Assembly (NCBI RefSeq): GCF_029223195.1
Contig: NZ_JARHUF010000018.1
Location: 1 to 64,000, forward strand
Direction: 5' to 3'
Length of the DNA: 64,000 bases
Source: Vibrio sp. CAU 1672
Lineage (GTDB): Bacteria > Pseudomonadota > Gammaproteobacteria > Enterobacterales > Vibrionaceae
Numbering within the stretch: position 1 is the first letter of the stretch; the number at the start of each line of letters is the position of its first letter. Below are positions 35,313-47,434 of the stretch, one piece after another. The notes beneath the pieces were generated by a model. That model did no database searches and was not told where the DNA came from. It worked only from the letters and a program-made list of their open reading frames with translations. The translations under genes and the position numbers were made by a program.

Positions 35313-36086
35313 GTGGGTAAAATTGTAGCAATCGCCAACCAGAAAGGTGGGGTCGGCAAAACAACAACGTGCGTTAATTTAGCGGCTTCTATGGCGGCAA
35401 CCAAGCGCAAAGTTTTGGTCATCGATCTCGATCCTCAGGGTAACGCTACGATGGCCAGTGGTGTCGACAAATACATGGTAGATGCCACGGCGTATGACCT
35501 TCTGGTGGAAGATACGCCGTTTGAGCAGGTTGTCTGTACCCAGACAACCGGGAAGTTTGATTTGATTGCCGCCAACGGAGACGTGACGGCGGCTGAAATC
35601 AAGTTGATGGAGGTGTTCGCGCGTGAAGTTCGCTTAAAAAATGCGTTAGCCTCAGTTCGTGATAACTATGATTTCATCTTTATTGATTGTCCTCCCTCTC
35701 TAAACCTTCTTACAATCAACGCTATGGCTGCAGCTGACTCTGTGCTGGTGCCGATGCAATGTGAATACTTTGCGTTAGAAGGTTTGACAGCACTGATGGA
35801 CACCATCAGTAAGTTAGCGGCGGTGGTCAATGAAAACCTCAAAATTGAAGGTTTGTTGCGTACTATGTACGACCCAAGAAACCGCCTGTCTAATGAAGTC
35901 TCCGATCAACTGAAAAAACATTTTGGCACCAAAGTTTACCGTACGGTGATACCACGCAATGTGCGTTTGGCAGAAGCCCCGAGTCACGGTAAACCTGCGA
36001 TGTACTATGACAAGTACTCGGCAGGTGCGAAAGCGTATCTTGCTTTGGCGGGTGAAATGCTCCGCCGTGAAGAAGTCCCAGTTTAA
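35313..36086 (+). CDS. parA: chromosome partitioning ATPase ParA (Soj)
   Basis: Deviant Walker-type ATPase that moves ParB-parS complexes; in Vibrio chromosome I it contributes to polar origin anchoring. It has the deviant Walker A KGGVGKTTT (11-19), DLDPQGNATM and DCPPSLNLLTINA. 257 residues, starting at a GTG at 35313 with GCGAGG upstream. In an operon with rsmG and parB. Confidence 0.96.
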   Translation: MGKIVAIANQKGGVGKTTTCVNLAASMAATKRKVLVIDLDPQGNATMASGVDKYMVDATAYDLLVEDTPFEQVVCTQTTGKFDLIAANGDVTAAEIKLMEVFAREVRLKNALASVRDNYDFIFIDCPPSLNLLTINAMAAADSVLVPMQCEYFALEGLTALMDTISKLAAVVNENLKIEGLLRTMYDPRNRLSNEVSDQLKKHFGTKVYRTVIPRNVRLAEAPSHGKPAMYYDKYSAGAKAYLALAGEMLRREEVPV

Positions 36087-36110
36087 CTCTAACCGAAGGA
36101 ATTCATCTCA

Positions 36111-36992
36111 ATGTCTAAGCGTGGTCTTGGAAAAGGACTGGATGCGTTATTGTCGACCAGTTCATTAGCGCGTGAAAAACAGCATGTTGCTTCACACAGT
36201 CAGGCGTTATCGGCAGAGGGTGAGCTGACCGAGCTTGCTATCGGCCAGTTGCAACCGGGCGTCTATCAACCGCGTAAAGACATGGCAGCGGAAGCGCTTG
36301 AAGAGCTGGCTGCTTCGATCCAGTCTCAGGGGATTATTCAGCCCATCGTGGTTCGTCCTCTGGGTAGTGGTCAGTTTGAAATCATTGCCGGAGAGCGCCG
36401 TTGGCGCGCCGCGCGTCAGGCAGGCCTGAAGCGTGTACCTTGTCTGGTGAAAACGGTTGAGGATCGCGCCGCGATCGCGATGGCATTGATCGAAAATATC
36501 CAACGTGAAGATCTTAATGTGATCGAAGAAGCGCAAGCGTTGGAGCGGCTGCAGGATGAGTTCACCTTGACCCACCAACAAGTGGCAGACGTGATTGGCA
36601 AATCGAGAGCCACGGTGAGTAACTTATTACGTCTTAATCAGTTAGAAATTGACGTAAAAGGTCTGGTTGCGGACAAGAAGCTGGAAATGGGGCATGCTCG
36701 GGCTTTGCTGGCGCTGGAAGGTGAGCAGCAGGTAGATGTTGCGCAGCAGGTGGCGAAAAAGCAAATGACGGTTCGCCAAACCGAACAGTTAGTAAAAAAG
36801 TGCTTAGCTCCACAAAATGAGCAAAAAGCACCACAACAAGATACTGAAGCCGAGCAAATGTCGCATAAATTGAGTCAACTGCTTGATGCGCAAGTCTCAA
36901 TGAACCGTTCTGCAAACGGAAAGGTCAAATTGACGATAAGTATTGATGGGTCTCACAAAATTGAGCAGCTAATTGCCAAGCTTGAAGGCTAA
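36111..36992 (+). CDS. parB: chromosome partitioning protein ParB (Spo0J)
   Basis: CTP-dependent parS-binding clamp. The 293 residues show the N-terminal CTP-binding domain (QPRKDMAAEALEELAASIQ split; GERRWRAARQAGL near residue 95), a helix-turn-helix (QVADVIGKSRATVSNLLRL) and a C-terminal dimerisation domain (ANGKVKLTISI). It begins SKRGLGKGLDALL, as is usual. Follows parA by 24 bp. No perfect parS was seen in the window, only the recF site. Confidence 0.96.
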   Translation: MSKRGLGKGLDALLSTSSLAREKQHVASHSQALSAEGELTELAIGQLQPGVYQPRKDMAAEALEELAASIQSQGIIQPIVVRPLGSGQFEIIAGERRWRAARQAGLKRVPCLVKTVEDRAAIAMALIENIQREDLNVIEEAQALERLQDEFTLTHQQVADVIGKSRATVSNLLRLNQLEIDVKGLVADKKLEMGHARALLALEGEQQVDVAQQVAKKQMTVRQTEQLVKKCLAPQNEQKAPQQDTEAEQMSHKLSQLLDAQVSMNRSANGKVKLTISIDGSHKIEQLIAKLEG

Positions 36993-37090
36993 GTGAGATA
37001 ATTGATTTAGGTCAAGTTATAAACTTTATTGATTTTTGTGCGAAAGTTGTCGTTTTGTAAATGAAAGTGTAAGTTTTTGCTGCGTTTTGA

Positions 37091-37118
37091 TTGCAATAAC
37101 TTAGACTGAACGTATAAT
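37091..37118 (+). promoter_or_regulatory. promoter of the atp operon
   Basis: -35 TTGCAA (37091-37096), 16-bp spacer, perfect -10 TATAAT (37113-37118), 64 bp before atpI, in an AT-rich parB-atpI gap. Confidence 0.75.
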
Positions 37119-37182
37119 TTTTGCCAGTTTCCCGGCACATTGAGTTTTAGTGCGAAGTGGATATTACTAGAGGTACGAATAC

Positions 37183-37572
37183 ATGGTAGCTGCGTTAGCT
37201 AGACCAGGACGAGCGCTCGCGAAGCAATTGTTAATGATCCAGTCTGGCGCGGTTATTTTTGTGGCAGCAGGAATGGCGGTAGCCATAAATCCTGACTGGG
37301 GACTTTCTGCGCTGATTGGCGGGGGCATTTTTGTTGTTGCCAATGCTGTCTTTGCGCTGTGTGCTTTTATGTTTAGTGGGGCTCGCGCTGCCAAGCGTAT
37401 CGCGGTGTCTTTCTATACCGGTGAAGTACTGAAAATTCTCATCACGGTTGCACTGTTCTATGTTGCCTACATGTATATGCAGGTGGAACTTGTTCCCCTC
37501 AAACTAACCTATTTGCTGGTACTAGGTATTAATATCTGTGCACCAGTGCTATTCATTAACAACAAAAAATAG
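37183..37572 (+). CDS. atpI: ATP synthase accessory protein AtpI
   Basis: Small four-span membrane protein assisting assembly of the c-ring. 129 residues; the hydrophobic segments run from LLMIQSGAVIFVAAGMAVAI through LTYLLVLGINICAPVLFI. It is first in the atp operon, 8 bp upstream of atpB; AGAGG precedes the ATG. Confidence 0.93.
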   Translation: MVAALARPGRALAKQLLMIQSGAVIFVAAGMAVAINPDWGLSALIGGGIFVVANAVFALCAFMFSGARAAKRIAVSFYTGEVLKILITVALFYVAYMYMQVELVPLKLTYLLVLGINICAPVLFINNKK

Positions 37573-37577
37573 GATGA

Positions 37578-38393
<816 letters not shown>

Positions 38394-38421
38394 TTTTTTA
38401 AGCTTTTTATTTGGGCACTAA

Positions 38422-38703
<282 letters not shown>

Positions 38704-38774
38704 TCACTTTTAACGCTAGACAAGCTACGGCTTGTCCCTGATTAACACTAAGTCCAAATAGAGGGGTAGCTGTT

Positions 38775-39245
38775 GTGAATATAAACGCAACTCTGCTAGG
38801 TCAAGCAATCTCGTTTGCACTGTTTGTGTGGTTCTGCATGAAGTATGTATGGCCGCCATTGATGCAAGCGATTGAAGAGCGTCAGAAAAAAATTGCTGAT
38901 GGTCTTCAGGCAGCGGAACGTGCTGCAAAAGACTTGGATCTGGCACAAGCCAACGCTTCTGATCAGTTAAAAGAAGCGAAGCGCACAGCAACTGAGATCA
39001 TCGAGCAAGCGAATAAGCGCAAGGCTCAAATTCTAGACGAAGCCCGCGAGGAAGCTCAGGCAGAACGCCAGAAAATCCTTGCTCAGGCAGACGCAGAACT
39101 TGAAGCTGAACGCAACCGCGCGTGCGATGAGCTGCGCAAACAAGTTGCTACTCTGGCTGTAGCTGGTGCTGAGAAAATTCTTGAGCGTGCAATCGATAAA
39201 GATGCGCACAAAGATATTCTCGACAACATTACTGCAAAACTTTAA
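38775..39245 (+). CDS. atpF: ATP synthase Fo subunit b
   Basis: Peripheral stalk subunit of 156 residues: one N-terminal membrane span ([20 protein letters not shown]) and a long charged, alanine-rich helix forming the dimeric coiled coil. The start is GTG at 38775 with GAGGGG upstream. Confidence 0.97.
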   Translation: MNINATLLGQAISFALFVWFCMKYVWPPLMQAIEERQKKIADGLQAAERAAKDLDLAQANASDQLKEAKRTATEIIEQANKRKAQILDEAREEAQAERQKILAQADAELEAERNRACDELRKQVATLAVAGAEKILERAIDKDAHKDILDNITAKL

Positions 39246-39259
39246 GTCTGGGGGCGCAT

Positions 39260-39793
39260 ATGTCTGATTTGACTACAATCGCACGCCCCTATGCTAAAGC
39301 AGCTTTTGACTTTGCTGTAGACAAAGACCAGTTGGACCTATGGGGCCAAATGTTGTCTTTCGCTACTGAAGTTGCCAAAAACGAACAAATGAAAGAACTT
39401 TTAACAGGTTCTGTTTCAGCTGACAAAATGGCAGAAATTTTTGTTGCAGTTTGCGGTGAACAAGTTGATGCGCACGGTCAAAACCTGATTAAGGTTATGG
39501 CTGAGAATGGTCGTCTAACGGCCCTTCCCGATGTTTGTGAGCAATTCTTCTTATTGAAGAAAGAGCATGAGAAAGAAATCGATGTTGATGTCATTTCAGC
39601 AAGCGAACTTTCTGATGAACAGCTAGCAAACATTGGCAGCAAACTTGAAGTGCGTCTTGAACGCAAAGTGAAGCTGAATTGCAGCGTAGATGAGGCCCTA
39701 CTTGGTGGGGTGATTATTCGAGCCGGAGACCTAGTCATCGATGACTCAGCGCGAGGTCGTTTGAACCGCCTGAGCGATGCATTGCAGTCTTAA
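39260..39793 (+). CDS. atpH: ATP synthase F1 subunit delta
   Basis: Connects F1 to the b-dimer stalk. The 177-residue protein begins [18 protein letters not shown] and has the C-terminal signature [20 protein letters not shown] typical of the OSCP/delta family. Positioned between atpF and atpA. Confidence 0.97.
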   Translation: MSDLTTIARPYAKAAFDFAVDKDQLDLWGQMLSFATEVAKNEQMKELLTGSVSADKMAEIFVAVCGEQVDAHGQNLIKVMAENGRLTALPDVCEQFFLLKKEHEKEIDVDVISASELSDEQLANIGSKLEVRLERKVKLNCSVDEALLGGVIIRAGDLVIDDSARGRLNRLSDALQS

Positions 39794-39806
39794 TGGGGAT
39801 TGGAGC

Positions 39807-41348
39807 ATGCAACTTAATTCCACGGAAATCAGCGATCTGATCAAACAGCGTATCGAATCTTTCGAAGTTGTTAGTGAAGCTCGCAACGAGGGTACTATCG
39901 TATCGGTAAGCGATGGTATCATCCGCATCCACGGCCTAGCGGACGTGATGCAAGGTGAAATGATTGAATTACCGGGTGGCCGTTATGCACTAGCACTTAA
40001 CCTTGAGCGTGACTCGGTTGGTGCGGTTGTAATGGGCCCATATGCTGACCTTAAGGAAGGCATGAAAGTTACAGGTACTGGCCGCATTCTTGAAGTGCCA
40101 GTTGGTCCGGAACTGCTAGGTCGCGTAGTGAACACACTAGGTGAGCCTATCGATGGTAAAGGTCCAATCGAAGCGAAACTGACTTCGCCTGTAGAAGTGA
40201 TCGCACCAGGTGTAATCGACCGTAAATCGGTAGACCAACCTGTACAAACTGGCTACAAATCAGTTGACTCAATGATCCCAATCGGTCGTGGTCAGCGTGA
40301 GCTTGTGATCGGTGACCGTCAGACTGGTAAAACAGCAATGGCGATCGATGCGATCATCAACCAGAAAGACTCTGGTATTTTCTCAATCTACGTAGCAATC
40401 GGTCAGAAAGCATCGACTATCGCTAACGTAGTTCGCAAACTAGAAGAGCACGGCGCGCTAGCTAACACTATCGTTGTTGTTGCATCGGCTTCTGAATCTG
40501 CAGCGCTGCAATACCTGGCGCCATACGCAGGTTGTGCGATGGGTGAATACTTCCGCGATCGCGGTGAAGACGCACTGATTGTTTACGATGATCTATCTAA
40601 GCAAGCGGTAGCTTACCGTCAGATCTCTCTACTACTAAAACGTCCACCAGGCCGTGAGGCATTCCCAGGTGACGTATTCTACTTACACTCGCGTCTACTA
40701 GAGCGTGCAGCTCGTGTAAACGAAGAGTACGTAGAGCGTTTCACTAACGGTGAAGTGAAAGGTAAGACCGGTTCTCTAACTGCTCTTCCTATCATCGAAA
40801 CTCAAGCAGGTGACGTTTCAGCATTCGTACCGACTAACGTAATCTCGATTACCGATGGTCAGATCTTCCTACAAACTGAGCTATTCAACGCAGGTGTACG
40901 TCCAGCGGTTGACCCAGGTATCTCAGTATCTCGTGTAGGTGGTTCAGCTCAGACGAAAATCATCAAGAAGCTATCAGGTGGTATCCGTACAGCACTTGCA
41001 GCATACCGCGAACTGGCAGCCTTTGCTCAGTTCTCTTCTGATCTTGATGAAGCGACGAAGAAACAGTTAGACCATGGTCAAAAAGTAACAGAACTGATGA
41101 AGCAGAAGCAGTACGCTCCAATGTCTGTCTTTGACCAAGCGCTAACTATCTTTGCGGCAGAGCGCGGTTACCTGGATGATGTAGAACTGAATAAAGTTCT
41201 GGATTTCGAGGCGGCTCTACTATCGTACGCTCGCGGCCAATACGCTGAATTAGCAGCTGAGGTTGACAAGTCTGGTGCTTATAACGATGAAATCGAAGCT
41301 CAGTTCAAGAAACTGACTGACGATTTCAAAGCAACCCAAACTTGGTAA
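39807..41348 (+). CDS. atpA: ATP synthase F1 subunit alpha
   Basis: Non-catalytic nucleotide-binding subunit. P-loop GDRQTGKTA near residues 169-177, RELVIGDRQ and the arginine-finger region (SRVGGSAQT) are present. I start at 39807 (513 residues, [26 protein letters not shown] upstream) and not the longer in-frame 39777. Confidence 0.98.
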   Translation: MQLNSTEISDLIKQRIESFEVVSEARNEGTIVSVSDGIIRIHGLADVMQGEMIELPGGRYALALNLERDSVGAVVMGPYADLKEGMKVTGTGRILEVPVGPELLGRVVNTLGEPIDGKGPIEAKLTSPVEVIAPGVIDRKSVDQPVQTGYKSVDSMIPIGRGQRELVIGDRQTGKTAMAIDAIINQKDSGIFSIYVAIGQKASTIANVVRKLEEHGALANTIVVVASASESAALQYLAPYAGCAMGEYFRDRGEDALIVYDDLSKQAVAYRQISLLLKRPPGREAFPGDVFYLHSRLLERAARVNEEYVERFTNGEVKGKTGSLTALPIIETQAGDVSAFVPTNVISITDGQIFLQTELFNAGVRPAVDPGISVSRVGGSAQTKIIKKLSGGIRTALAAYRELAAFAQFSSDLDEATKKQLDHGQKVTELMKQKQYAPMSVFDQALTIFAAERGYLDDVELNKVLDFEAALLSYARGQYAELAAEVDKSGAYNDEIEAQFKKLTDDFKATQTW

Positions 41349-41392
41349 TTAGGTCGGTGGCAGTTTCTGCCACCAACTAACGGAGAGTAACG

Positions 41393-42259
41393 ATGGCCGG
41401 CGCAAAAGAGATACGTAATAAAATCGGTAGTGTTAAAAGCACTCAGAAAATTACGAAAGCGATGGAAATGGTAGCTGCTTCTAAAATGCGTCGTTCTCAA
41501 GACGCAATGGAAGCTTCTCGTCCATACGCGCAAACAATGCGTAAAGTGATCGGTCATGTGGCGAACGCAAACCTAGAGTACCGACATCCGTACCTAGAGG
41601 AGCGTGAAGCCAAGCGTGTTGGTTACATCATCGTTTCGACAGACCGTGGTCTGTGTGGTGGTTTGAACATTAACGTGTTCAAAAAAGCCGTGACAGACAT
41701 ACAGGCATGGAAAGAGAAAGGTGCTGAAGTTGAGTTGGCTGTGGTCGGCTCGAAAGCAACAGCTTTCTTTAAAAGTGGTGGCGCAAAAGTAGCGGCACAG
41801 GTTTCAGGTCTGGGTGATAACCCAAGCCTGGAAGACCTAATCGGTTCTGTTGGCGTCATGCTGAAGAAATACGATGAAGGTGAATTGGACCGTTTGTACG
41901 TAGTGTTCAACAAGTTTGTTAACACTATGGTTCAAGAACCAACGATCGATCAATTGCTACCTTTGCCTAAATCGGACAGCGCAGAGATGCAGCGTGAGCA
42001 TTCATGGGACTACATCTACGAGCCTGAACCTAAACCTCTGCTGGATACGCTACTAGTGCGTTACGTAGAGTCTCAGGTGTACCAGGGTGTAGTTGAGAAC
42101 CTTGCTTGTGAGCAAGCGGCTCGAATGATTGCGATGAAGGCTGCAACTGATAATGCGACCAACTTGATTGAAGATTTGGAACTTGTGTACAACAAAGCCC
42201 GTCAGGCGGCGATTACACAAGAACTGTCTGAGATCGTTGGTGGTGCAGCAGCGGTTTAA
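41393..42259 (+). CDS. atpG: ATP synthase F1 subunit gamma
   Basis: Central rotor stalk. 288 residues with the N-terminal helix [20 protein letters not shown] and the C-terminal helix [20 protein letters not shown] that insert into the alpha3beta3 barrel. GGAGAGTAACG precedes the ATG. Confidence 0.98.
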   Translation: MAGAKEIRNKIGSVKSTQKITKAMEMVAASKMRRSQDAMEASRPYAQTMRKVIGHVANANLEYRHPYLEEREAKRVGYIIVSTDRGLCGGLNINVFKKAVTDIQAWKEKGAEVELAVVGSKATAFFKSGGAKVAAQVSGLGDNPSLEDLIGSVGVMLKKYDEGELDRLYVVFNKFVNTMVQEPTIDQLLPLPKSDSAEMQREHSWDYIYEPEPKPLLDTLLVRYVESQVYQGVVENLACEQAARMIAMKAATDNATNLIEDLELVYNKARQAAITQELSEIVGGAAAV

Positions 42260-42279
42260 GCTTAGGTAAAACGAAATAG

Positions 42280-43698
<1,419 letters not shown>

Positions 43699-43716
43699 GG
43701 CTAACTAGGAGGCGAT

Positions 43717-44139
43717 ATGGCACCAATAACCTTTCACCTTGACGTGGTCAGCGCTGAGAAGCAAATCTTCTCAGGGCGTGTAGAAACGTTTCAGGTGACC
43801 GGTAGCGAAGGTGAGCTGGGTATTTTCCACGGCCACACTCCGCTGCTGACCGCTATTAAGCCTGGTATGGTGCGTATTGTGAAACAGCACGGCCACGAAG
43901 AGTTCATCTATGTCTCGGGTGGTATGATCGAAGTGCAGCCTGGTACTGCTACAGTATTGGCTGATACGGCGATCCGTGGTGAAGATCTAGACGCAGCGAA
44001 GGCAGAAGAAGCCAAGCGTCGCGCTGAAGAAAATATTCAGAATCAGCATGGCGATATGGACTTTGCTCAAGCGGCCAGTGAACTGGCTAAAGCCATTGCT
44101 CAGCTACGAGTTATCGAGCTGACCAAGAAGCGTCGCTAA
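43717..44139 (+). CDS. atpC: ATP synthase F1 subunit epsilon
   Basis: Rotor-associated inhibitory subunit. The 140 residues comprise an N-terminal beta sandwich ([36 protein letters not shown]) and a C-terminal helical hairpin. Last gene of the operon, preceded by AGGAGGCG and followed by a strong terminator. Confidence 0.97.
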   Translation: MAPITFHLDVVSAEKQIFSGRVETFQVTGSEGELGIFHGHTPLLTAIKPGMVRIVKQHGHEEFIYVSGGMIEVQPGTATVLADTAIRGEDLDAAKAEEAKRRAEENIQNQHGDMDFAQAASELAKAIAQLRVIELTKKRR

Positions 44140-44161
44140 GCTCAATTAGCAACGTTGCATG

Positions 44162-44189
44162 AAAAAGGCGGCCATTTGGTCGCCTTTTT
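44162..44189 (+). terminator. terminator of the atp operon
   Basis: AAAAAGGCG GCCATTTGGT CGCCTTTTT, 23 bp after atpC. Confidence 0.87.
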
Positions 44190-44287
44190 GATTAATTTTA
44201 GTTGGAAATTTACATCCCACCATTAACTAATCCTTCCAAGCTGTTTAAAATAACGCCCAATTAAAATAGAACGTCAATAGGTTATTA

Positions 44288-45649
44288 ATGAAATTCAGTG
44301 CTGTGATTCTTGCTGCGGGTAAAGGCACCCGTATGTATTCGAACATGCCGAAAGTGCTTCACACTTTGGCAGGCAAGCCAATGGCAAAACATGTGATCGA
44401 TACATGTACAGGTCTTGGTGCACAAAACATTCACCTGGTTTATGGCCATGGCGGTGAGCAAATGCAGCAGACGCTGGCTGAAGAACCAGTCAGCTGGGTT
44501 CTGCAAGCGGAACAGTTAGGTACTGGCCACGCGGTCGATCAAGCTTCAGCACAGTTTGAAGATGATGAAAAAGTCCTGGTGCTTTACGGTGATGTTCCAC
44601 TGATTTCAGCTGAAACCATTGAAAACCTTCTCGATGCGCAGCCAACTGGCGGTATTGCACTACTGACGGTAATGCTGGATAACCCGACCGGTTACGGTCG
44701 CATTATTCGTAAAAACGGTCCAGTCGTAGCGATCGTCGAGCAGAAAGATGCGACAGAAGAGCAGAAGCTCATCAAAGAATGTAACACTGGTGTGCTGGTG
44801 GCGACAGGTGGTGACCTGAAGCGCTGGCTTGCTGGTCTAAACAACGAAAACGCACAGGGTGAATACTACTTAACTGACGTTATCGCAGCGGCACACGACG
44901 AAGGTCGCGCAGTGGAAGCGGTACATCCAGTCAATGCGATTGAAGTTGAAGGTGTCAACGACCGTGCTCAACTTGCTCGCCTGGAGCGTGCATTCCAGTC
45001 AATGCAGGCGCAGAAGCTACTGGAGCAGGGCGTAATGCTGCGCGATCCGGCTCGTTTTGACCTACGTGGTGAACTGCAGTGTGGTATGGACTGTGAAATC
45101 GACGCGAATGTGATCATCGAGGGTAACGTATCGCTGGGTGATAACGTGATTATCGGCGCTGGTTGTGTACTAAAAGATTGTGAAATCGATGACAACACCA
45201 TTGTTCGTCCTTATAGCGTGATTGAAGGTGCTACCGTCGGCGAAGAGTGTAGCGTTGGTCCATTTGCCCGTCTGCGTCCGGGGGCTGAGATGCGTAACGA
45301 CTCTCACGTGGGTAACTTCGTCGAGGTGAAAAATGCCCGTATCGGCGAAGGCTCGAAAGCCAACCACCTGACCTACCTGGGTGATGCTGAGATCGGCCAG
45401 CGTACTAACATCGGCGCTGGTACCATCACCTGTAACTACGATGGCGCCAACAAGTTCAAAACTATCATTGGTAACGATGTATTTGTCGGATCTGACAGTC
45501 AGTTGGTGGCACCAGTGACCATCGCCGATGGTGTGACGATTGGGGCTGGTACCACCTTGACTAAAGATGTCGCAGAAGGTGAGCTAGTGATCACTCGCGC
45601 CAAAGAGCGCAAAATCACTGGCTGGCAGCGCCCGGTAAAACAAAAATAA
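44288..45649 (+). CDS. glmU: bifunctional N-acetylglucosamine-1-P uridyltransferase / glucosamine-1-P acetyltransferase
   Basis: Makes UDP-GlcNAc for peptidoglycan and LPS. The N-terminal pyrophosphorylase domain has [17 protein letters not shown] (8-24). The C-terminal left-handed beta-helix contains hexapeptide repeats (for example [20 protein letters not shown]) and the acetyltransferase site region [20 protein letters not shown]. 453 residues. Next to atpC, as in enterics and Vibrio. Confidence 0.97.
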   Translation: MKFSAVILAAGKGTRMYSNMPKVLHTLAGKPMAKHVIDTCTGLGAQNIHLVYGHGGEQMQQTLAEEPVSWVLQAEQLGTGHAVDQASAQFEDDEKVLVLYGDVPLISAETIENLLDAQPTGGIALLTVMLDNPTGYGRIIRKNGPVVAIVEQKDATEEQKLIKECNTGVLVATGGDLKRWLAGLNNENAQGEYYLTDVIAAAHDEGRAVEAVHPVNAIEVEGVNDRAQLARLERAFQSMQAQKLLEQGVMLRDPARFDLRGELQCGMDCEIDANVIIEGNVSLGDNVIIGAGCVLKDCEIDDNTIVRPYSVIEGATVGEECSVGPFARLRPGAEMRNDSHVGNFVEVKNARIGEGSKANHLTYLGDAEIGQRTNIGAGTITCNYDGANKFKTIIGNDVFVGSDSQLVAPVTIADGVTIGAGTTLTKDVAEGELVITRAKERKITGWQRPVKQK

Positions 45650-45679
45650 TTCAGGCGAATTTTCGTTAAGTTGGATTGT

Positions 45680-45705
45680 CAAAGCCGCTCATCATGAGCG
45701 GCTTG
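45680..45705. terminator. hairpin between convergent glmU and permease genes
   Basis: AAGCCGCTCAT C ATGAGCGGCTT, an 11-bp inverted repeat with little T-tract on either side; probably a shared terminator. Confidence 0.55.
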
Positions 45706-45732
45706 GTTGTACCTGGCGTTTAGATCGGGAGT

Positions 45733-46473
45733 CTAGTGGCCAGGAATCGCAATGCGTTTTTCTAACCAGCGTACCGCTTGAGAGACCAATAGAATTAACA
45801 GCAAGTATTCCACAACCAAGAAAGTATAAATTTCTAACGGTAAATACTCATTCACCACCAGCTCATTCGCTCTGCGTGTTAAGTCACTTAAGCCAATCAC
45901 ACTGACCAGCGAACTCATTTTGAGGATATAAACAAATTGATTGCCCAGTGGCGGTAAGATTTGTCGGAAAGCTTGCGGAAGAATCACCAAACGCATTTTC
46001 TGCCAGTAATTCAACCCTAATGATTCGGCTGCTTCATGTTGCCTGTGGCTGATGGCTTGAATTCCGCCTCTAAAGACCTCCGCCATAAATGCACTTTCAG
46101 CAATCGTCAGGGCAATCACCCCTGCCCAGAAGTGGTTGAGTGACACATCAAGCAGTGTCGGCATGCCGTAATAAACCCAGAGCAGTAAAACCAAAACAGG
46201 TATTGAACGGATCACCTCGACATAAATACGGTTGACCCATTTTAGTCTTGGTGACTCGGATAGTGCTGGAAGCGCAATGATTAATCCGAGTGTCATGGCA
46301 AATAGCATGCTCAGTAACGATACTTGGATCGTGTCATTAAAGCCGGCGACTAGAAACCTGATGTTGGTCAGCCCTTGTTCTGTTGACGGATCAAGCACAT
46401 ACCAACCCCATTGATAATCGGAACAGCCCGTGAGCAACAGCAACGAAATCAGCCATAGATGTTGATAGTTCAC
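45733..46473 (-). CDS. polar amino acid ABC permease without a neighbouring ATPase
   Basis: A 246-residue permease of the His/Glu/Gln family with the EAA loop EAAESLGLNYWQKMRLVILP and about five spans. Odd: the N terminus WLISLLLLTGCSDYQW reads as a lipobox (LLTGC, Cys17), unusual for a permease. It is divergent from a binding-protein gene at 46595 that is its likely partner. No ATP-binding gene is adjacent, so the ATPase must come from elsewhere. Ligand unknown. Confidence 0.85.
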   Translation of the reverse strand: MNYQHLWLISLLLLTGCSDYQWGWYVLDPSTEQGLTNIRFLVAGFNDTIQVSLLSMLFAMTLGLIIALPALSESPRLKWVNRIYVEVIRSIPVLVLLLWVYYGMPTLLDVSLNHFWAGVIALTIAESAFMAEVFRGGIQAISHRQHEAAESLGLNYWQKMRLVILPQAFRQILPPLGNQFVYILKMSSLVSVIGLSDLTRRANELVVNEYLPLEIYTFLVVEYLLLILLVSQAVRWLEKRIAIPGH

Positions 46474-46594
46474 ATTTACTCCCTGAACTAACTAAAAAAC
46501 TTCCTTTGTTACTGCTATGTTAACAATGAAGTTGCACTAATGGTTAATAATTAAAGGGAATATTTCCCATCATCATTCTTTTAAGGGAACAGAC
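46474..46594. promoter_or_regulatory. divergent promoter region, permease / binding protein
   Basis: AT-rich 121-bp gap. It contains the near-palindrome GGGAATATTTCCC at 46556-46568, 26 bp before the binding-protein ATG, a possible operator. AAGGGAAC at 46580-46587 is the SD of the binding protein. Promoter hexamers were not resolved. Confidence 0.45.
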
Positions 46595-47371
46595 ATGAAA
46601 AAAACGTTGCTTGCGCTAGGAATGTGTTTACTTGTAATGACCCAAGTCGCTCATGCTGACAGTCGTTTACAAGAGATTCTGGATAAAGGCGTGCTTCGCG
46701 TCGGAACGACAGGTGATTGGAACCCAATGACGATGAAAGATCCGGCCACCAACAGTTATCGAGGCTTCGACATCGATGTCACCACACAGCTGGCGAAAGA
46801 CCTGGGAGTGAGGGTGGAATATGTGGCGACCGACTGGAAAACGCTGGTGAATGGCGTAACGGCGAATAAGTACGACATCACGGGGAGTGCCTCGCTGAAT
46901 ATGTCACGTGCCAAAGTCGCCGGCTACAGCCAGCCCTACTTTTACCTGGCGTTTGTGCCGGTGGTGCAGAAAAAAGATTTAGCCAAATTCTCGGACTGGA
47001 GTGATTTTGACCGTGCTGATGTTAAAGTTGCCGCGACGCTCGGCACCGTGCAAGAGAAAATGGTCAAAGAATTTTTCCCATCAGCACAGCACATTGTGAT
47101 CGAAGCGCCGGCGCGCGATTTCCAGGAGTTGCTTGCCCGCCGAGCGGATGTATCCGTGACCTCTAACGTCGAGGCCGCGACGCTGGTGGCTAAGTTCAAG
47201 CAGCTGGCCATCGTCCCCGTTAAGTCGCCGCGTCAACCGACACCGATTGCCATGCTGTTGCCCCAAGATGATCAGGTGTGGATTAACTATATTAACCATT
47301 GGGTAGAGCTGAAAAAGACCCAGGGCTTCTTTCGGCAAACCGCTGAGAAGTGGGGCTTGCAGAGTATGTAA
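46595..47371 (+). CDS. periplasmic amino-acid-type binding protein
   Basis: SBP_bac_3 family, 258 residues with a Sec signal peptide (KKTLLALGMCLLVMTQVAHA, cleavage near 21). The mature start RLQEILDKGVLRVGTTGDWN resembles both polar amino-acid binding proteins and the related cyclohexadienyl dehydratase (PheC) branch, so an enzymatic role is not excluded. The GFDIDVTTQLAKDLGV and NVEAATLVAKF regions are conserved. Divergent from the permease at 45733. Confidence 0.82.
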   Translation: MKKTLLALGMCLLVMTQVAHADSRLQEILDKGVLRVGTTGDWNPMTMKDPATNSYRGFDIDVTTQLAKDLGVRVEYVATDWKTLVNGVTANKYDITGSASLNMSRAKVAGYSQPYFYLAFVPVVQKKDLAKFSDWSDFDRADVKVAATLGTVQEKMVKEFFPSAQHIVIEAPARDFQELLARRADVSVTSNVEAATLVAKFKQLAIVPVKSPRQPTPIAMLLPQDDQVWINYINHWVELKKTQGFFRQTAEKWGLQSM

Positions 47372-47385
47372 GCACTCTCAAACAA

Positions 47386-47408
47386 TAAGAGCCGCATGAT
47401 GCGGCTCT
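47386..47408. terminator. hairpin between convergent genes
   Basis: AGAGCCGCAT GATGCGGCTCT, a perfect inverted repeat between the binding-protein gene and punC; short A/T flanks. Confidence 0.6.
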
Positions 47409-47434
47409 GTGCTTATGTCTGTTGTGAAGTGGGA

